Assembly: GCF_035046505.1 (NCBI RefSeq)
Contig: NC_089830.1
Coordinates: forward strand, 24,282,284 to 24,346,283
Length of the DNA stretch: 64,000 bases
Source: Tiliqua scincoides
Lineage: Eukaryota > Chordata > Lepidosauria > Squamata > Scincidae
Direction of reading: 5' to 3'
The notes beneath the pieces were generated by a model. The model ran no database searches and had not been told where the DNA came from. It worked only from the letters and a program-made list of their open reading frames with translations. Shown here in pieces: positions 1 to 11,200 of this stretch (position 1 is the first letter of the stretch; each line of letters starts with the position of its first letter). The position numbers were made by a program, and so were the translations under genes.

Positions 1-2347
1 AAGGCCTTCAGATCCCTCTTGCAGATGGCCTTGTATCGCAGCTGTGGTCTACCTGTAGGGCGCTTTCCTTGCACGAGTTCTCCATAGAGGAGATCCTTTG
101 GGATCCGGCCATCATCCATTCTCATGACATGACCGAGCCAACGCAGGCGTCTCTGTTTCAGCAGTGCATACATGCTAGGGATTCCAGCATGTTCCAGGAC
201 TGTGTTGTTTGGAACTTTGTCCTGCCAGGTGATGCCGAGGATGCGTCGGAGGCAGCGCATGTGGAAAGCGTACTGTTTCCTCTCCTGTTGTGAGCAAAGA
301 GTCCATGACTCACTGCAGTACAGAAGTATACTCAGGATGCAAGCTCTGTAGACCTGGATCTTGGTATGTTCCGTCAGCTTCGTGTTGGACCAGACTCTCT
401 TTGTGAGTCTGGAAAACGTGGTAGCTGCTTTACCGATGCGTTTGTTTAGTTCGGTATCAAGAGAAAGAGTGTCAGAGATCGTTGAGCCAAGGTACACAAA
501 GTCATGGACAACCTCCAGTTCATGCGCAGAGATTGTAATGCAGGGAGGTGAGTCCATCCTGAACCATGACCTGTGTTTTCTTCAGGCTGATTGTCAGTCC
601 AAAATCTTGGCAGGCCTTGCTAAAACGATCCATGAGCTGCTGGAGATCTTTGGCAGAGTGGGCAGTGACAGATGCATCGTCGGCAAAGAGGAAGTCACGC
701 AGACATTTCAGCTGGACTTTGGATTTTGCTCTCAGTCTGGAGAGGTTGAAGAGCTTTCCGTCTGATCTGGTCCGGAGATAGATGCCTTCTGTTGCAGTTC
801 CAAAGGCATGCTTCAGCAGAACAGTGAAGAAAATCCCAAACAAGGTTGGTGCAAGAACACAGCCCTGCTTCACGCCGCTTTGGATGACAAAGGGGTTTGA
901 TGTGGAGCCATCGAAGACAACAGAGCCCTTCATGTCCTTGTGGAAGGATCGGATGATGCTGAGGAGCCTGGGTGGACATCCAATCTTGGGGAGAATCTTG
1001 AAGAGGCCATCCCTGCTGACCAGGTCGAAGGCCTTCGTGAGATTTATGAAGGCTATAAAGAGTGGCTGTCGCTGTTCCCTGCATTTCTCCTGCAGTTGTC
1101 TAAGGGAGAATACCATATCAGTGGTGGACCTGTTGGCTCGGAATCCGCACTGTGATTCTGGATAAACGCTCTCTGCAAGTACCTGGAGTCTCTTTAGTGC
1201 AACTCGGGCAAAGAACTTTCCTACAACGCTAAGGAGAGATGCCACGGTAGTGATTGCAGTCACCCCTGTCGCCTTTGTTCTTGTACAGCGTGATGATGTT
1301 TGCATCCCTCATGTCTTGAGGTACTCCACCTTCTCTCCAGCAGAGACAGAGGATTTCATGCAGCTCAGTGACGATGATCTCTTTGCAGCACTTGAGGACT
1401 TCAGCAGGGATGCTGTCTTTTCCAGGTGCCTTGCCAAAGGCAAGGGAGTCCAGGGCCACGTGAAGTTCTTCTAGGGTTGGTTCACTGTCAAGCTCTTCCA
1501 GCACAGGCAGGCACTCAGTGTTGTTCAGTGCTTCTTCGGTGACTACATTTTCTCTGGAATATAGCTCAGAGTAGTGCTGCACCCAGCGTTCCATCTGCTG
1601 CGTCCGATCCTGGATGACCTCGCCTGTGGCAGACTTCAGAGGGGCAATTTTCTTCTGTGTTGGACCTAGGGCCTGCTTGATACCGTCATACATCCCCTTG
1701 ATGTTGCCCGTGTCAGCTGCTATCTGTATCTCGGAACAGAGCTGGAGCCAGTAGTCATTAGCACATCTCCTGGCAGTCTGCTGGACTTTGCTTCGAGCAG
1801 CTCGGAGGACCTGCAGGTTGCGTTCACTGGGACAGGCCTTGGTACAGTGGGACAGTGTACTTGGTACAGTGTACTTGGGACAGTACTGGGTACTGGGACA
1901 GTGTACAGGGTACTGGGACAGTGTACTTGGTACTTGGGACAGTGTACTTGGTGCAGTGGGACAGTGTACTGCAGGGGTGCTCACACTTTTTTGGCTCGAG
2001 AGCTACTTTGAAACCCAGCAAGGCTACTTTGAAACCCGATCCTGGATGACCTCGCCTGTGGCAGACTTCAGAGGGGCAATTTTCTTCTGTGTTGGACCTA
2101 GGGCCTGCTTGATACCATCATACATCCCCTTGATGTTGCCTTTGTCAGCTGCTATCTGTATCTTGGAACAGAGCTGGAGCCAGTAGTCGTTAGCACATCT
2201 CCTGGCAATCTGCTGGACTTTGCTGCGAGCAGCTTGGAGGACCTGCAGGTTGCGCTCACTGGGACAGGCCTTGTATGCTGCTTGAGCTCTCCTCTTTTCC
2301 TCAATGACTGGTGTCAACTCAGAGTGGGCTTCAAACCAGTCTGCCAT
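1..2347 (-). mobile_element. APE-type LINE, RT region to near its 3' end (continues past left edge)
   Basis: Minus-strand reading gives a LINE reverse transcriptase. The pre-RT region (2347-2030) has DWF-like and YDGIKQALGPT-like text. The fingers (about 1500-1230) include SFGKAPGKDSIPAEVLK-type residues. The core at 1305-520 has CGFRANRSTTDM, AFINLTKAFD, GVKQGCVLAPTLF and the catalytic FADD box. Below 300 the reverse complement reads like the GHVMRMDDGRIP-type C-terminal region of such elements. The reading frame breaks near 1230-1300 and again in the tail, so it is a dead copy. The clade (RTE-like or related) is not certain. It contains an internal 432-bp offset duplication, listed separately. 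A scrap of the same family lies at 7640-7910. Confidence 0.8.
1604..2272. repeat. Direct duplication of a LINE segment flanking a minisatellite
   Basis: Positions 1604-1840 and 2036-2272 are near-identical direct repeats (offset 432 bp) of the LINE pre-RT region. Between them, about 1841-1972 is a degenerate minisatellite built from units like gggacagtgtacttggta, each with one or more gtac palindromes. It is followed by a short stretch (1975-2035) with two copies of a 'ggctactttgaaacccag'-like word. The first LINE copy ends in cactgggacaggcctt, and the satellite unit begins with a near match (gggacag). This suggests that the array grew out of the LINE end by slippage. Confidence 0.75.
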
Positions 2348-2429
2348 CTTGTTGGTCTTCTTGCCAAATATGGACCAAATTCTTCATGATAATCACATTA
2401 ACCCTTTGAATGATTGTACTGCGGACAAC

Positions 2430-2650
2430 CAAGAGAACATGAGAACATGAGAGAACATGAGAGCAGGCCACAGGGGTTCCATCCGGTCCAGCATCCTGTT
2501 TCCCATATTCCCCCCTCCAGCTGCCCCTGGGAAGTCCACAAGCAGGGGAGAAGGCAGGCTTTGAGATCAACCTTGGCCCCGGCAAGAGGAGAGGGCTGGT
2601 ATCTCCACTGTCCTGTGAGCTCAGGGATATTCACCACTGGGAAAAGGTTA
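2430..2650 (-). mobile_element. CR1-like LINE 3' end fragment
   Basis: Starts with a short agaacatg direct repeat (2445-2465), the octamer-type tail of CR1 elements. It is followed by text such as gtccagcatcctgtttccc and gcccctgggaagtccacaagc, typical of amniote CR1 3' untranslated regions. No coding part remains. Confidence 0.6.
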
Positions 2651-3970
2651 CCCTGAATCTTTTGTTTCATCTTGTAGGGTTCTTCTTTTGTCCTGATGTC
2701 CTTAACAAACAGAATCTGTGGGTGCCTTAAGCACTTGCCCTCTTGACTCGTGCTCAAGAGGCTGCAGTGAGGGAACCATGATTTTGCTCCTGTGAGTCAT
2801 GTGAAAAACCAGCACGGCTGCCTGCAGCCTGAAAGATGTCGACTCGACCAAGAAAAGCAGCTGTAATGTTATGCGTTTATTTCCAGTAGACTTTCAGTGC
2901 TTTCTGGGGAATCCTAATTTCCAAAGGTGTGCAGAAATGTTTGCATTATGTTTTTACATCTGAAAGTGCATTAAAATTTGCAAGATTGATCGCATGGGCT
3001 GCTTGTTTGTGTGTGTGTGTGTGGGGGGGAGGCTAGTGAGATTTGCCTGGAGAGATGGGAGCACTTGGTGGATTGTGCAACAGGCAGGTAAAGAGAGTAG
3101 GCTAGAAAAACCACACATTAAAAAAAAAAAGTTCAGAGAAAGGGAGTAAAGATCCTTCTGCCATCTTGTGGACTATGTCAGATACTACAGATGTCCAAGT
3201 AAGTGACAAAGACTGAATGTGCAACATTGTTGGGTGCTCATGCCCATTTCACCAAGTGGTGAGAAGTTCCAGGGGCAAAGTAGTGCTAGGGTTGGGGCTT
3301 TCCTTGCAGGAGAAATCACTGGAGGCACAAGGTGTCGTTGTCAAGTTTGGTTTACATACAAAGAAACACTGGTTTGAGTTTGGTAGGTGGCACACACACC
3401 TGCAATCTACACTGGTGTCCTAAGCATGTTAGCTTCCAGCTCTTCCTCTTGGCTCCCAGTCCAGTCTCTCCCAGATCACCCCCTAGTTCTCTGTCCGCGG
3501 GCAGACAGAGGTGTGTGTCACCCAGGAATCCGTTGTTTCATGAATGGGCCGGCCCTGGCTGCTTGGAACAGTCATCTATTGAATTTCTGCCACTGTGATG
3601 GACATATGGAGGGGCAGGTTTACAGAACTGGGCTCAAGGAACCCTGGCTACAGAAATTTAGCAGAGTTAACTTTCCCCCAACGCTGCCAGGAATTAACGT
3701 TCCTACAAGTAGAGGGAAAGGTAACACGGGCAATAACTCTCAGTCCATGTGATCACTACTTCCCCTTCCTGGGCTGTTTCCCAAGATTGTGGGGAGTTCA
3801 GAGTTTCCCCTCTTTTCACTGCGCACCGTCAGTGTTTGCAGTGCTGCGGAACAGGGACTTCACTTTCCGTATTTGGGGTCAGGGGTGGGGCTAAAGGAGC
3901 AGGAAGGTGAGAGTGGATTCCCTGCCCCACAACCTGGCCATTCCAAGGAACGACAGCGACCAGAGCCAAC
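2651..3970. other. Upstream region of the receptor gene, no gene recognised
   Basis: Holds a GT-rich microsatellite (about 3008-3030), an A-run (3121-3131) and otherwise unique-looking DNA. Open frames here are short, overlap on both strands and have no recognisable domain. The stretch 3740-3970 runs into the first receptor exon, so the receptor promoter and 5' UTR probably lie here. No TATA box could be chosen with confidence. Confidence 0.4.
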
Positions 3971-5580
3971 ATGAACATCTCAATCTGGGATGATGACACC
4001 TATGAGGTATGTGATGCTCACCCTGTCAACCCCCCAGGACCTCCACACAGTCAGGGAGTCTGTCGTTCTTCCGCCTAATTGGTCCTGCGCCAACACTTTC
4101 AAAAGCGGGATGACACGCAATGGTGAGAGTCTCTCTCTCACACACGCACGGATTCTGTCAAAAAATAAGCCAATACGGTGGGCCCTCTGTAGCCATGGTG
4201 GCTCTGGGAACCCCAAATCAGCTGTTCAGCGGCAGACATGAACATCAGCTGCAGAGGTTCACGGAAGTCATGCTGACAAAACGGCATAAATTTGTGGAAA
4301 TTGCATAAATTGAAGTAAATTGTGTCGATTTGTGCACAGTGTCCATTGCTTAAAGCATACCTAAACGGCCTGCATTTGCTTAAATGGGCTGGTGCCAGGT
4401 GATGGTTGCTACAGCAGGGCATGTGAAACTTTTTAGAAAACATTTTCAATCCGCGATTGATTAAATTTGCAGGTGTGGAGCCTGTGGATCAGGCAAGCCC
4501 ACTATACTCCCAGCCAATCCCAGTTGCAGGATTTGTGGCCCAGTGGGGTCTGATCCCTCTGCCCTGGGGCCTGAGCCGCCCCATCTACTGCTCCCCATCC
4601 CATTCTGGCCACCTGATAAGGGACAGCTTCTCCTGAGGAACCCCCACTAACTTGCTCTCTCTCCTTCCCAGTTTCCCACTGGGAGCTACCCAGACATTAA
4701 CCCCAGAACAATCCCCTGCACTCGAGTGGAGGTCGGAGCCTTTGCACGCTACTTTGGGCCGGCCATTTTGTCCTTGGCCTTTGTGGTGGGACTGGTCGGC
4801 AATGGGCTGGTGCTGGCCGTCTTGGGAAGGCACCGGTGCCCCTGGCACTTTGCCGACTGTTTCTTCTTCCAGTTGGCCATGGCTGACCTCCTGCTCATCT
4901 TAACTCTCCCCTTCTGGGCCACGCAGTTCACCCAGGGCTGGGTCTTTGGAGAACTTCTCTGCAAGCTGCTAGGGGCCCTCTCCACCATGAACAGCTACAG
5001 CACTGTCTTCCTCCTGGCTTGCATCAGCATTGAGCGCTACTTCGTGATTGTCCACGCCGTGCCGCTGGAGCACCGCTGGAGGCTCTCCCACATGTTGCTG
5101 GTCTCCGCTGGGCTGTGGGGGATCTGCTTTGGCTTGTCTGCCGTGGAGCTGCACTTCCGCACAGTGGCCCACTTCTCCCAGGCGAAAGCACAGCTCTGTT
5201 ACCGGGGATTCAGTCCCAAGGAGGCAAACTCATGGCGTCTTGGACTGCGCTTCACCTCCTTCACCCTGGGCTTCTTGCTGCCCCTCCTGGTGATGGCGTA
5301 CTGCTACTGCCGCATTTTTGCCCGGCTGTGCCAAGCCCGGCTGTTCTGCCAGAACTCAGCCGTGCATCTCCTGCTGCCGATCTTGGTCCTCTTTATCCTC
5401 TGCTGGGCTCCCTTCCAAGGCTTCCTCCTGGTGGATAGCTTGCAGCGCCTGGGCCACTTGGAACGAGACTGTGCACGGGAAAAGGTGCTGGACTTTGGCT
5501 TGCTCTTCACGGAAAGCCTGGGCCTGCTCCACTCCTGCCTCAACCCCTTGGTCTATGCCTTTGCGGGGATCAAGTTCTGA
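3971..5580 (+). CDS. CXC chemokine receptor, CXCR3/CXCR5-like, two exons, short C-tail
   Basis: Exon 1 is 3971-4006 (12 codons, MNISIWDDDTYE) and ends at a good donor (GAG|GTATGT). Exon 2 is 4672-5580 after a pyrimidine-rich acceptor, phase 0. The product is 314 aa. It is a class A GPCR: an acidic N-terminus with likely sulfated Tyr, N-terminal Cys (TIPC), GNGLVL in TM1, LAMADLLL in TM2, ERY in place of DRY after TM3 with IVHAV following, GFLLPLLVMAYCYC in TM5, CWAPF in TM6 and NPLVY in TM7. TM5-TM7 text resembles CXCR3 (LVDSLQRLGHLERDC) and the TM7 end resembles CXCR5 (FAGIKF), so the exact orthologue is left open. A short first coding exon is usual for CXC receptors. Translation stops right after KF, where relatives continue with Arg and a Ser/Thr-rich tail; see the next entry. 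Confidence 0.88.
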
Positions 5581-5712
5581 AGGGAGCTTTCCAGATTGTT
5601 CCACCATTGGGACAGGAGTGAGGAACAGAGGCAGAGCCTCTCCAGCCAGGACCACAGCCTGGCCACAGAGGTCAGCACCGCCCGGGCTGCAGATTTCTCC
5701 ATCATGTTGTGA
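5581..5712 (+). other. In-frame remnant of the receptor C-terminal tail behind a TGA
   Basis: After the TGA at 5578-5580 the same frame stays open for 43 codons (RELSRLFHHW at the start, Ser/Thr-rich middle, ending FSIML) to a TGA at 5710-5712. This matches helix 8 and the tail of CXC receptors: CXCR5 has KFRSDLSRLL where this locus has KF-stop-RELSRLF. A CGA to TGA change (CpG transition) of the Arg codon explains it. The protein may be tail-less, the allele may be null or polymorphic, or the stop may be partly read through. Confidence 0.7.
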
Positions 5713-6136
5713 AAACTACTGGCCAAAAGCGTCTCAAGAAGATTTCCCCATTGCTTTCCCAAGGAACTGGAGCTTCAAGAGCTGTCTTAGGGCTGTACTG
5801 AATATTCTCCACAGATTTCAATTGTGGGGGTAAAAAAAATTGTGGGGGTTTAACATCCAGGTGTTTCCTGCACAACACTTAGAGTGAATACTCACTTTTT
5901 TTTCTTAAGGTGTATTGTAAGGCTGCTGGTTCTGCTTCTGTTCCATTTCCATGTCAGCTACTGATCCTTTCTTCTCCCTAGAATAGTTCACGTGGGTGTG
6001 ATCCCAACCAACCAGGGAGCCTATAGTAAACAGGGCAATGTTGCCCTGCTGTATAGCTTATCAGTTTTAGTTATGCAACTATAGCACTGAGGGCGAGTGA
6101 TAGTGACCGACAGAGAGAGAAAGTGAAGGTCATGTA

Positions 6137-6179
6137 AATAAATCAGTAAATATTATCAGGAGGACAGCCAAAAAATAAA
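6137..6179 (+). terminator. Probable poly(A) signals of the receptor gene
   Basis: AATAAA hexamers occur at 6137-6142 and 6174-6179, about 0.56 and 0.6 kb after the stop codon. The first is within a reasonable 3' UTR length for such a receptor. No transcript evidence is available. Confidence 0.4.
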
Positions 6180-6989
6180 AACCAGTGGAAAAAGAGGTCT
6201 GTCTTTCAGCACTGCCAAAAGTGTCCATTCACAAAAACACCTGTGATTTCTTTCGACTTAGCTCTGTGTAGAAACAACAGAGCATGAATGTGGTTATGAG
6301 ATTTGCACGCACAAAAATCCAGCACCGAGGCATTCCAAATTCTGGGACAAGCAAAGTTGAACAGGTAAATGAATCGGCTAATGCCAGGGACTAGGAGAGG
6401 GGGTAAAGGGGGTAATTTGTACCCAGACCCAGGATCAGAAGGGGGTCCAGGAGTCAAAGGAAGGGACCTGGAAAGTTCCTGGGATCTGACATTTTCCTAT
6501 CTCGCCCGAATTCACTGCCTGCGCATGATGCTGGGGGCACAAATGTGGGCATGCAATGCCACTGCAGCTGCAACTCATACACACCGGGCCCAGGAATGCA
6601 TCCTTGGCCCTCCTTAACACACTGTCAAATCTGGGATGGAACAGGTCTGCTGCTGTAGCTCTCTGGCTTGTGGATCCCATAACCATGAAGGAGTGTATAG
6701 GAGCTCAGAGGCCCAGCTGTGGGGCTACAGCTGCTGCAGGAGTTCATGTTGGTGCACAAAGCATGCTGTCCATTCTAGTGTGAACCCAAATATGAAGATG
6801 CAAATTTTCTGCACTGGCTTTTCTATATTTCAAAGATTTTAAAGAGACTTGGGAGTGCGTTTGGTTTTCCGTATTACTTTATCTAACTGCTGGTGCAGCA
6901 TGGTCAGGTAGACCTGGGCTCTGCATCATGAAGCCTGGTAGACCTGGGCTCCAAAGACTATCCTGGCTGTCAGCACCCTCACCCTAAAC

Positions 6990-7130
6990 CAGGGGTGTCC
7001 AAAGTTTTTGGCAGGAGGGCCACATCGTCGATCTGACACTATGTCAGGGGCCAGGGGAAAAAAAATTAATTTACATTTAAAATTTGAATAAATTTACATA
7101 AGTTTACATAAATGAATATATTGCTGTGTA
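6990..7130 (+). mobile_element. hAT-like MITE, left end only
   Basis: The text caggggtgtccaaagttttt followed by ggcaggagggccacatc and an AT-rich run with repeated 'aatttacata' words is the left part of a hAT-type nonautonomous element common in reptiles. The matching right end is not found; unrelated LINE sequence follows from about 7190. Family assignment rests on recalled similarity. Confidence 0.5.
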
Positions 7131-7194
7131 AAAACAGAGAAAGGCAGTATATAAAATCTAAATATCCATCACCGATTAACTTGGGCGGCCCATA

Positions 7195-7628
7195 GGAAGT
7201 CAGCTATCGCCACCTCACACCATCATTTTAAGGCGATTGCTCGGTTCCATTATGGTATCGGTAACCAGTTTGTGCCTGCTGCTCTTCAGATCTTTAGAGC
7301 TAAGATCGTGACCCAATTGTTATATGGCGTCCCCATATGGGTTGCGGAAGCCAATAGCACTCTGGACTGAGTTGCAGCCGTATTTTTTAGGAGGATTCTC
7401 GGAGTCCCAAATTCCATCTGCTTAGCAACGCTGGCTCTCAAGCTGGGAGTTCATCTCCCTTCAACTATAGCTTGGGCTTTAACATTTAAATTTTGGCTCC
7501 GTCTCCATCTGTCTCTTCCATCCGATTCCCTTCTTAATGACCTGATAAGAGACCCCTTTTTATCTAGCTGGTTTTATAAAATTGATTCCAAATTGAACTC
7601 CTTAGATCTTTCCTTGGAATATTTAGCG
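7195..7628 (+). mobile_element. APE-type LINE fragment (post-RT region)
   Basis: Plus-strand translation gives AIARFHYGIGNQFVPAALQI, a LLYGVPIW box, [10 protein letters not shown] and [20 protein letters not shown]. This is clearly the same family as the minus-strand LINE at 37981-40018. One in-frame stop and loss of both ends show it is a dead fragment of the region after the RT domain. Confidence 0.8.
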
Positions 7629-7639
7629 GACCTGGTTCT

Positions 7640-7915
7640 GGAAAACTTCTAGTGTGACTGAAAAGGCTGATTTGGCAGTGACAATTCTTTCCACACTGGG
7701 AGCAAGTGTAGTCTGTCCCTGGTCTGTCCCCCTGGCTATGGTCTTCCTTCTTTGCCTCTTTGCCTCAGTTTGTTGGCCAAGTGTCTCTTCAAACTGGGAG
7801 AGGCCATGCTGCACAGTCCAAGCGGGACGCTCAGAGGCCAAGGTTGAGGTCCAATCCTAAGGCCTGCAGATCCTTTTGCAGATATCCTTGTATCGCAGCA
7901 TGTGGTACATGGAAA
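7640..7915 (-). mobile_element. Fragment of the first LINE family, C-terminal region
   Basis: 7861-7910 matches window positions 1-50 (gcagatcc, ccttgtatcgcagc words) in the same orientation. 7640-7850 reads on the minus strand like the FEETLGQQ...KRQRRK region and a degraded Cys/His finger that close these LINE proteins. Confidence 0.6.
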
Positions 7916-8159
7916 ATAAATATGGAACATATGTATACATAGTGGGAATAAAAAGACTTTCAGCAAGTGTGGCATATTCTGCCCCCCGCCCCCCCGGTCC
8001 AATGCACACTTACCCAGGAGGAAAGTTGGGTAACAAATCCTGGCCTCTCTAGCAAGTCTTTGCAAGTGATGTTACATTGGAAATTCCTGCAGCCCCTGTT
8101 GAAATCTCCAGCATGGTTTTCAAGTCACCTAGGGATTGTTGCAGATTCCTGGCAACTCC

Positions 8160-8291
8160 AGCACCTTCCTAGAGGTTTAGCAACTCTGCAGGCACCTCCC
8201 TGAGATAGAAGAATAAAAGAGCCTGCTTGTGCTCCATCTCTCGTGAAGCTGTCTGATCAGGGACAGTGTATGCTGCTGAAAAAGAGAAACA
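8160..8291 (+). promoter_or_regulatory. Putative core promoter of gene A
   Basis: ATAAAAGA at 8213-8220 lies 72 bp before the ATG at 8292, a fitting place for a TATA-like box with a start near 8245. The 8100-8291 stretch, including this box, is conserved at the orphan exon 1 locus (reverse strand, box at 44427-44434). Gene B has no similar sequence before its own exon 1. Confidence 0.5.
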
Positions 8292-11200
8292 ATGACTTCC
8301 AACAGCACGTTCTATCTCAACCTGGCACTGTCTATCCTCGGAATTATAACTGTTCTCCGTCTCCTTTGGCAAGCTGCTTGTGGCGTGGGACATCGGTTGA
8401 GGATTTATGTGCTGTCAAAAGAGTGGAAAGGGGTAGACCTGGCCAGCTATGGACCTTGGGCAGGTGAGTGCCTCTTTTGTGCCATCATCTCATGGGGAAT
8501 GGAACAGAGACTGAATCCTGTGCAGGTTCCCCGCAGCTCATTGATTAATAAGTTAGATTCATCTCTGAAGACCTTTAGATTGACTTAAAAAATGCATTCA
8601 TTCAGTCATTTCTGCCCAATGTTGCATGTATGCAAGTGATCAAATGTGCATACCTGTGAGCTGGGCAGAAATGGGTTAATTGAGCAAGACATTTAAAAGA
8701 AATGGCTTCTTAGGAAAACATGTTGCTATAAACCATGGCAGAGGGGAAGCCAAAAACAGATCACCACTCTTGAGATGATGCCTGCTGAGACTCAGGAATG
8801 CATCCTCTCAAAACAAGGAGAGCCTGCCTTTTATCTTCCAAATGATGGTCTTGTTTGGATGGATATTGGTGCAGATTTAATTAATGGACTAAAAACTCTG
8901 ACCCTCAATTGGCTCAGGAAATTGGATCCTGCACTTATTGGCACACAGTCTGGGTTTGCCTTGTTATCAAGTCTCTATTCTTGTTCTCACCCATTCTTCC
9001 GTCTCCTCTGTCTGCGCATTCATCATGTTGTCTTAGCACTTATTCACTCAAACCCAACACTACTCCAACCCGATCCTGCAGCCTGGCTCCTTCACCAAAT
9101 CTGTCTCCTGGGGTTTGTGTCCAGCTCTGACTGTATCCCCAGCACTCTTACTTTGCAGGGGTGGACATGTGCACCTGGGGTTCCACGGGTTGTATGTAAT
9201 GCAGTTGGCACCTCTTCCTGCACTGAAATGACCTTCATGCAGAAGCCATTGTCACAAAGGGGTCCTCAGATGATGAACTTAGGAAGTTCTTTGGATTTCT
9301 GACAAGGATTGAACTTCTTGAGTGAAACTCTTCCGGGTGACATTCCTTTTGTTCATAGCTTGTCCTTTCTGCCTCCTTTGTAGTGGTAACCGGAGCCACG
9401 GCGGGGATTGGAAAAGCCTACGCGCATGAGGTGAGTGGACTATAATGTTTGAAAGGATCTTAGAAGGGTCCTCTTGGGCATGCTTAGGTTCATGTACGTT
9501 CAAGGTGTAAGCAAAGAGAAAGACACAAGTGATCCAGGAACCTTCCGACAGGAAAAGGAGCACAGCAGGCACTTTTCACACTTGGTGATTGGCCTTTCCT
9601 AGCCCTTTGCAACTAGTCCTTTGCAGCTAGTCCTTTGCAGCTAACCCTTTGATCTCCTGACTCTCCTTCTTGGGCTTCCAGCTTGCCAAGAGAGGCCTCA
9701 ACGTGGTTCTCATCAGCCGCTCCCTGGAAAAGCTGAAGCAGGTGGCTGCTGAAATTGGTAAGTGAGAAGCTGCACCTGGGAGGCGGAGGTGACTGGGCAA
9801 GCCGCTGGGTCCAGCTCTCAGAAATGGGACTCTTTCCAGAGCTCTGGGATCCTGAAAGAAAAGATTGCCAAAGTAATTACTGACACAGCAAGTTGGAGCC
9901 ATGTTGAAGGTTGCTTGTTTTATGATGACAGATTAATAAGTATGCTGTTCTTTTGCTATCTCGTTGTTTTTTGTTATAGGAAGAGTGTGCATTATAAGAG
10001 GGGAGGGCGGTAGTGGGGGATGGGGAGGGCAGACCAGCACTGGGAGGGGGCATGGACAGCGGCATAGGCTCCTGTTTGATCTTATCCCCCTTCCCAGGCC
10101 TGAAACACCGACATATGGCTCTTTGGACTTGAGCTATACTGGTGCAGATCCAAGTACTTCCATCGCGGCAGTGGCTGCTTACTTCAGGGCAAGGGAACAG
10201 GTGTCTCCTAACATCAGGGAGACCTCCAGCTGCCTCTCTTTCCATGCTGGATACAGTGGAGGCAGTACTGGTGCCGCTGCATCTCGGCACAGAAAGTTAG
10301 TTAGGATTTGGCTGTTCTGCTTCGGAGACATAACCGGACAGGCTGTTCGGACCCCTGCAAGACTGGACACCTGCATGTGTCAGACAACTGCTCAGTGTTC
10401 CTAAGTCTGCCTGTTGGTCTAGTGACCTGTTCTGGCAAGGCAGTTCCAGCATCTCTTTGCCTTCACTTCCCAGAGGAACAGCACGGCCGAAGCACCAGAG
10501 TCATCCAGATGGATTTCGCCGAGGGATCGGAAAGCTATGAGCCGATTCGAGATGCTCTGCAGGGCCTGGAGATTGGCATTCTGGGTATATGCACCTTTTC
10601 CTATTTATACTTTTTATTAAGCTTTTTAATCTTGCGTCATGTACACTGTGGGAGCAATCCTAACAGCACAATAGGCCAGCACCAGTCCCAGCCCAGGAGG
10701 GTAGCACACGTTTGCGCCTTCTCGGGAGTCGGCTGGGCCGGTGCTGGGTTGCGTGCCAGCCCACGGAGGCTGCATCCTGCCTCCTCACCAACATGGGGAG
10801 GGAGGGTTGCATCAGCCAAGCTTGGCCAATGCCCAGGCCTGGGGAGGGCAGGAGGAGGCAGGAGGGAGGGGTTCTGGGATGGTGGGAGGGCGGGTGGAGG
10901 GCAGTCCTGGAGGAGGGTGGGCGGGGAGCAGGAGGCAGGGCTGGGACCCAGCTGTTATGATGGATAACAACCCCGTTCCCTGGGCAGTGAGGAAGAGCTT
11001 GAAGCTGCTCCGTTCTCCTCAGACTTGTGCCACCTCCTGAGGTGGCATTCTCGGTATATGCACCTTTTCCTATTTATACTTTTTATTAAGTTTTTTAGTA
11101 AAGCAACATGCACACTATGCGCACAATCCTAACAGCACAATAGGTGCTGAGGTGACACAAGTCCATGGAGACCCACTGGGGCCGTGGTGGCTTACCTGGG

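Noticed and set aside
1841-1972. CRISPR-like regular repeats
   Set aside because: Units are contiguous and degenerate with no unique spacers, in a vertebrate context; it is a minisatellite.
3217-3974. Overlapping ORFs just upstream of the receptor as extra receptor exons
   Set aside because: No in-frame splice path into the receptor and no family resemblance; the 12-codon exon at 3971-4006 has a better donor and the expected acidic text.
4749-5543. Minus-strand ORFs opposite the receptor
   Set aside because: They mirror the GC-rich codon pattern of the receptor exon and have no features of their own.
8775-9302. 175-residue ORF in intron 1 of gene A
   Set aside because: It covers an interspersed repeat whose other copy (22987-23400) does not keep the same frame; no domain.
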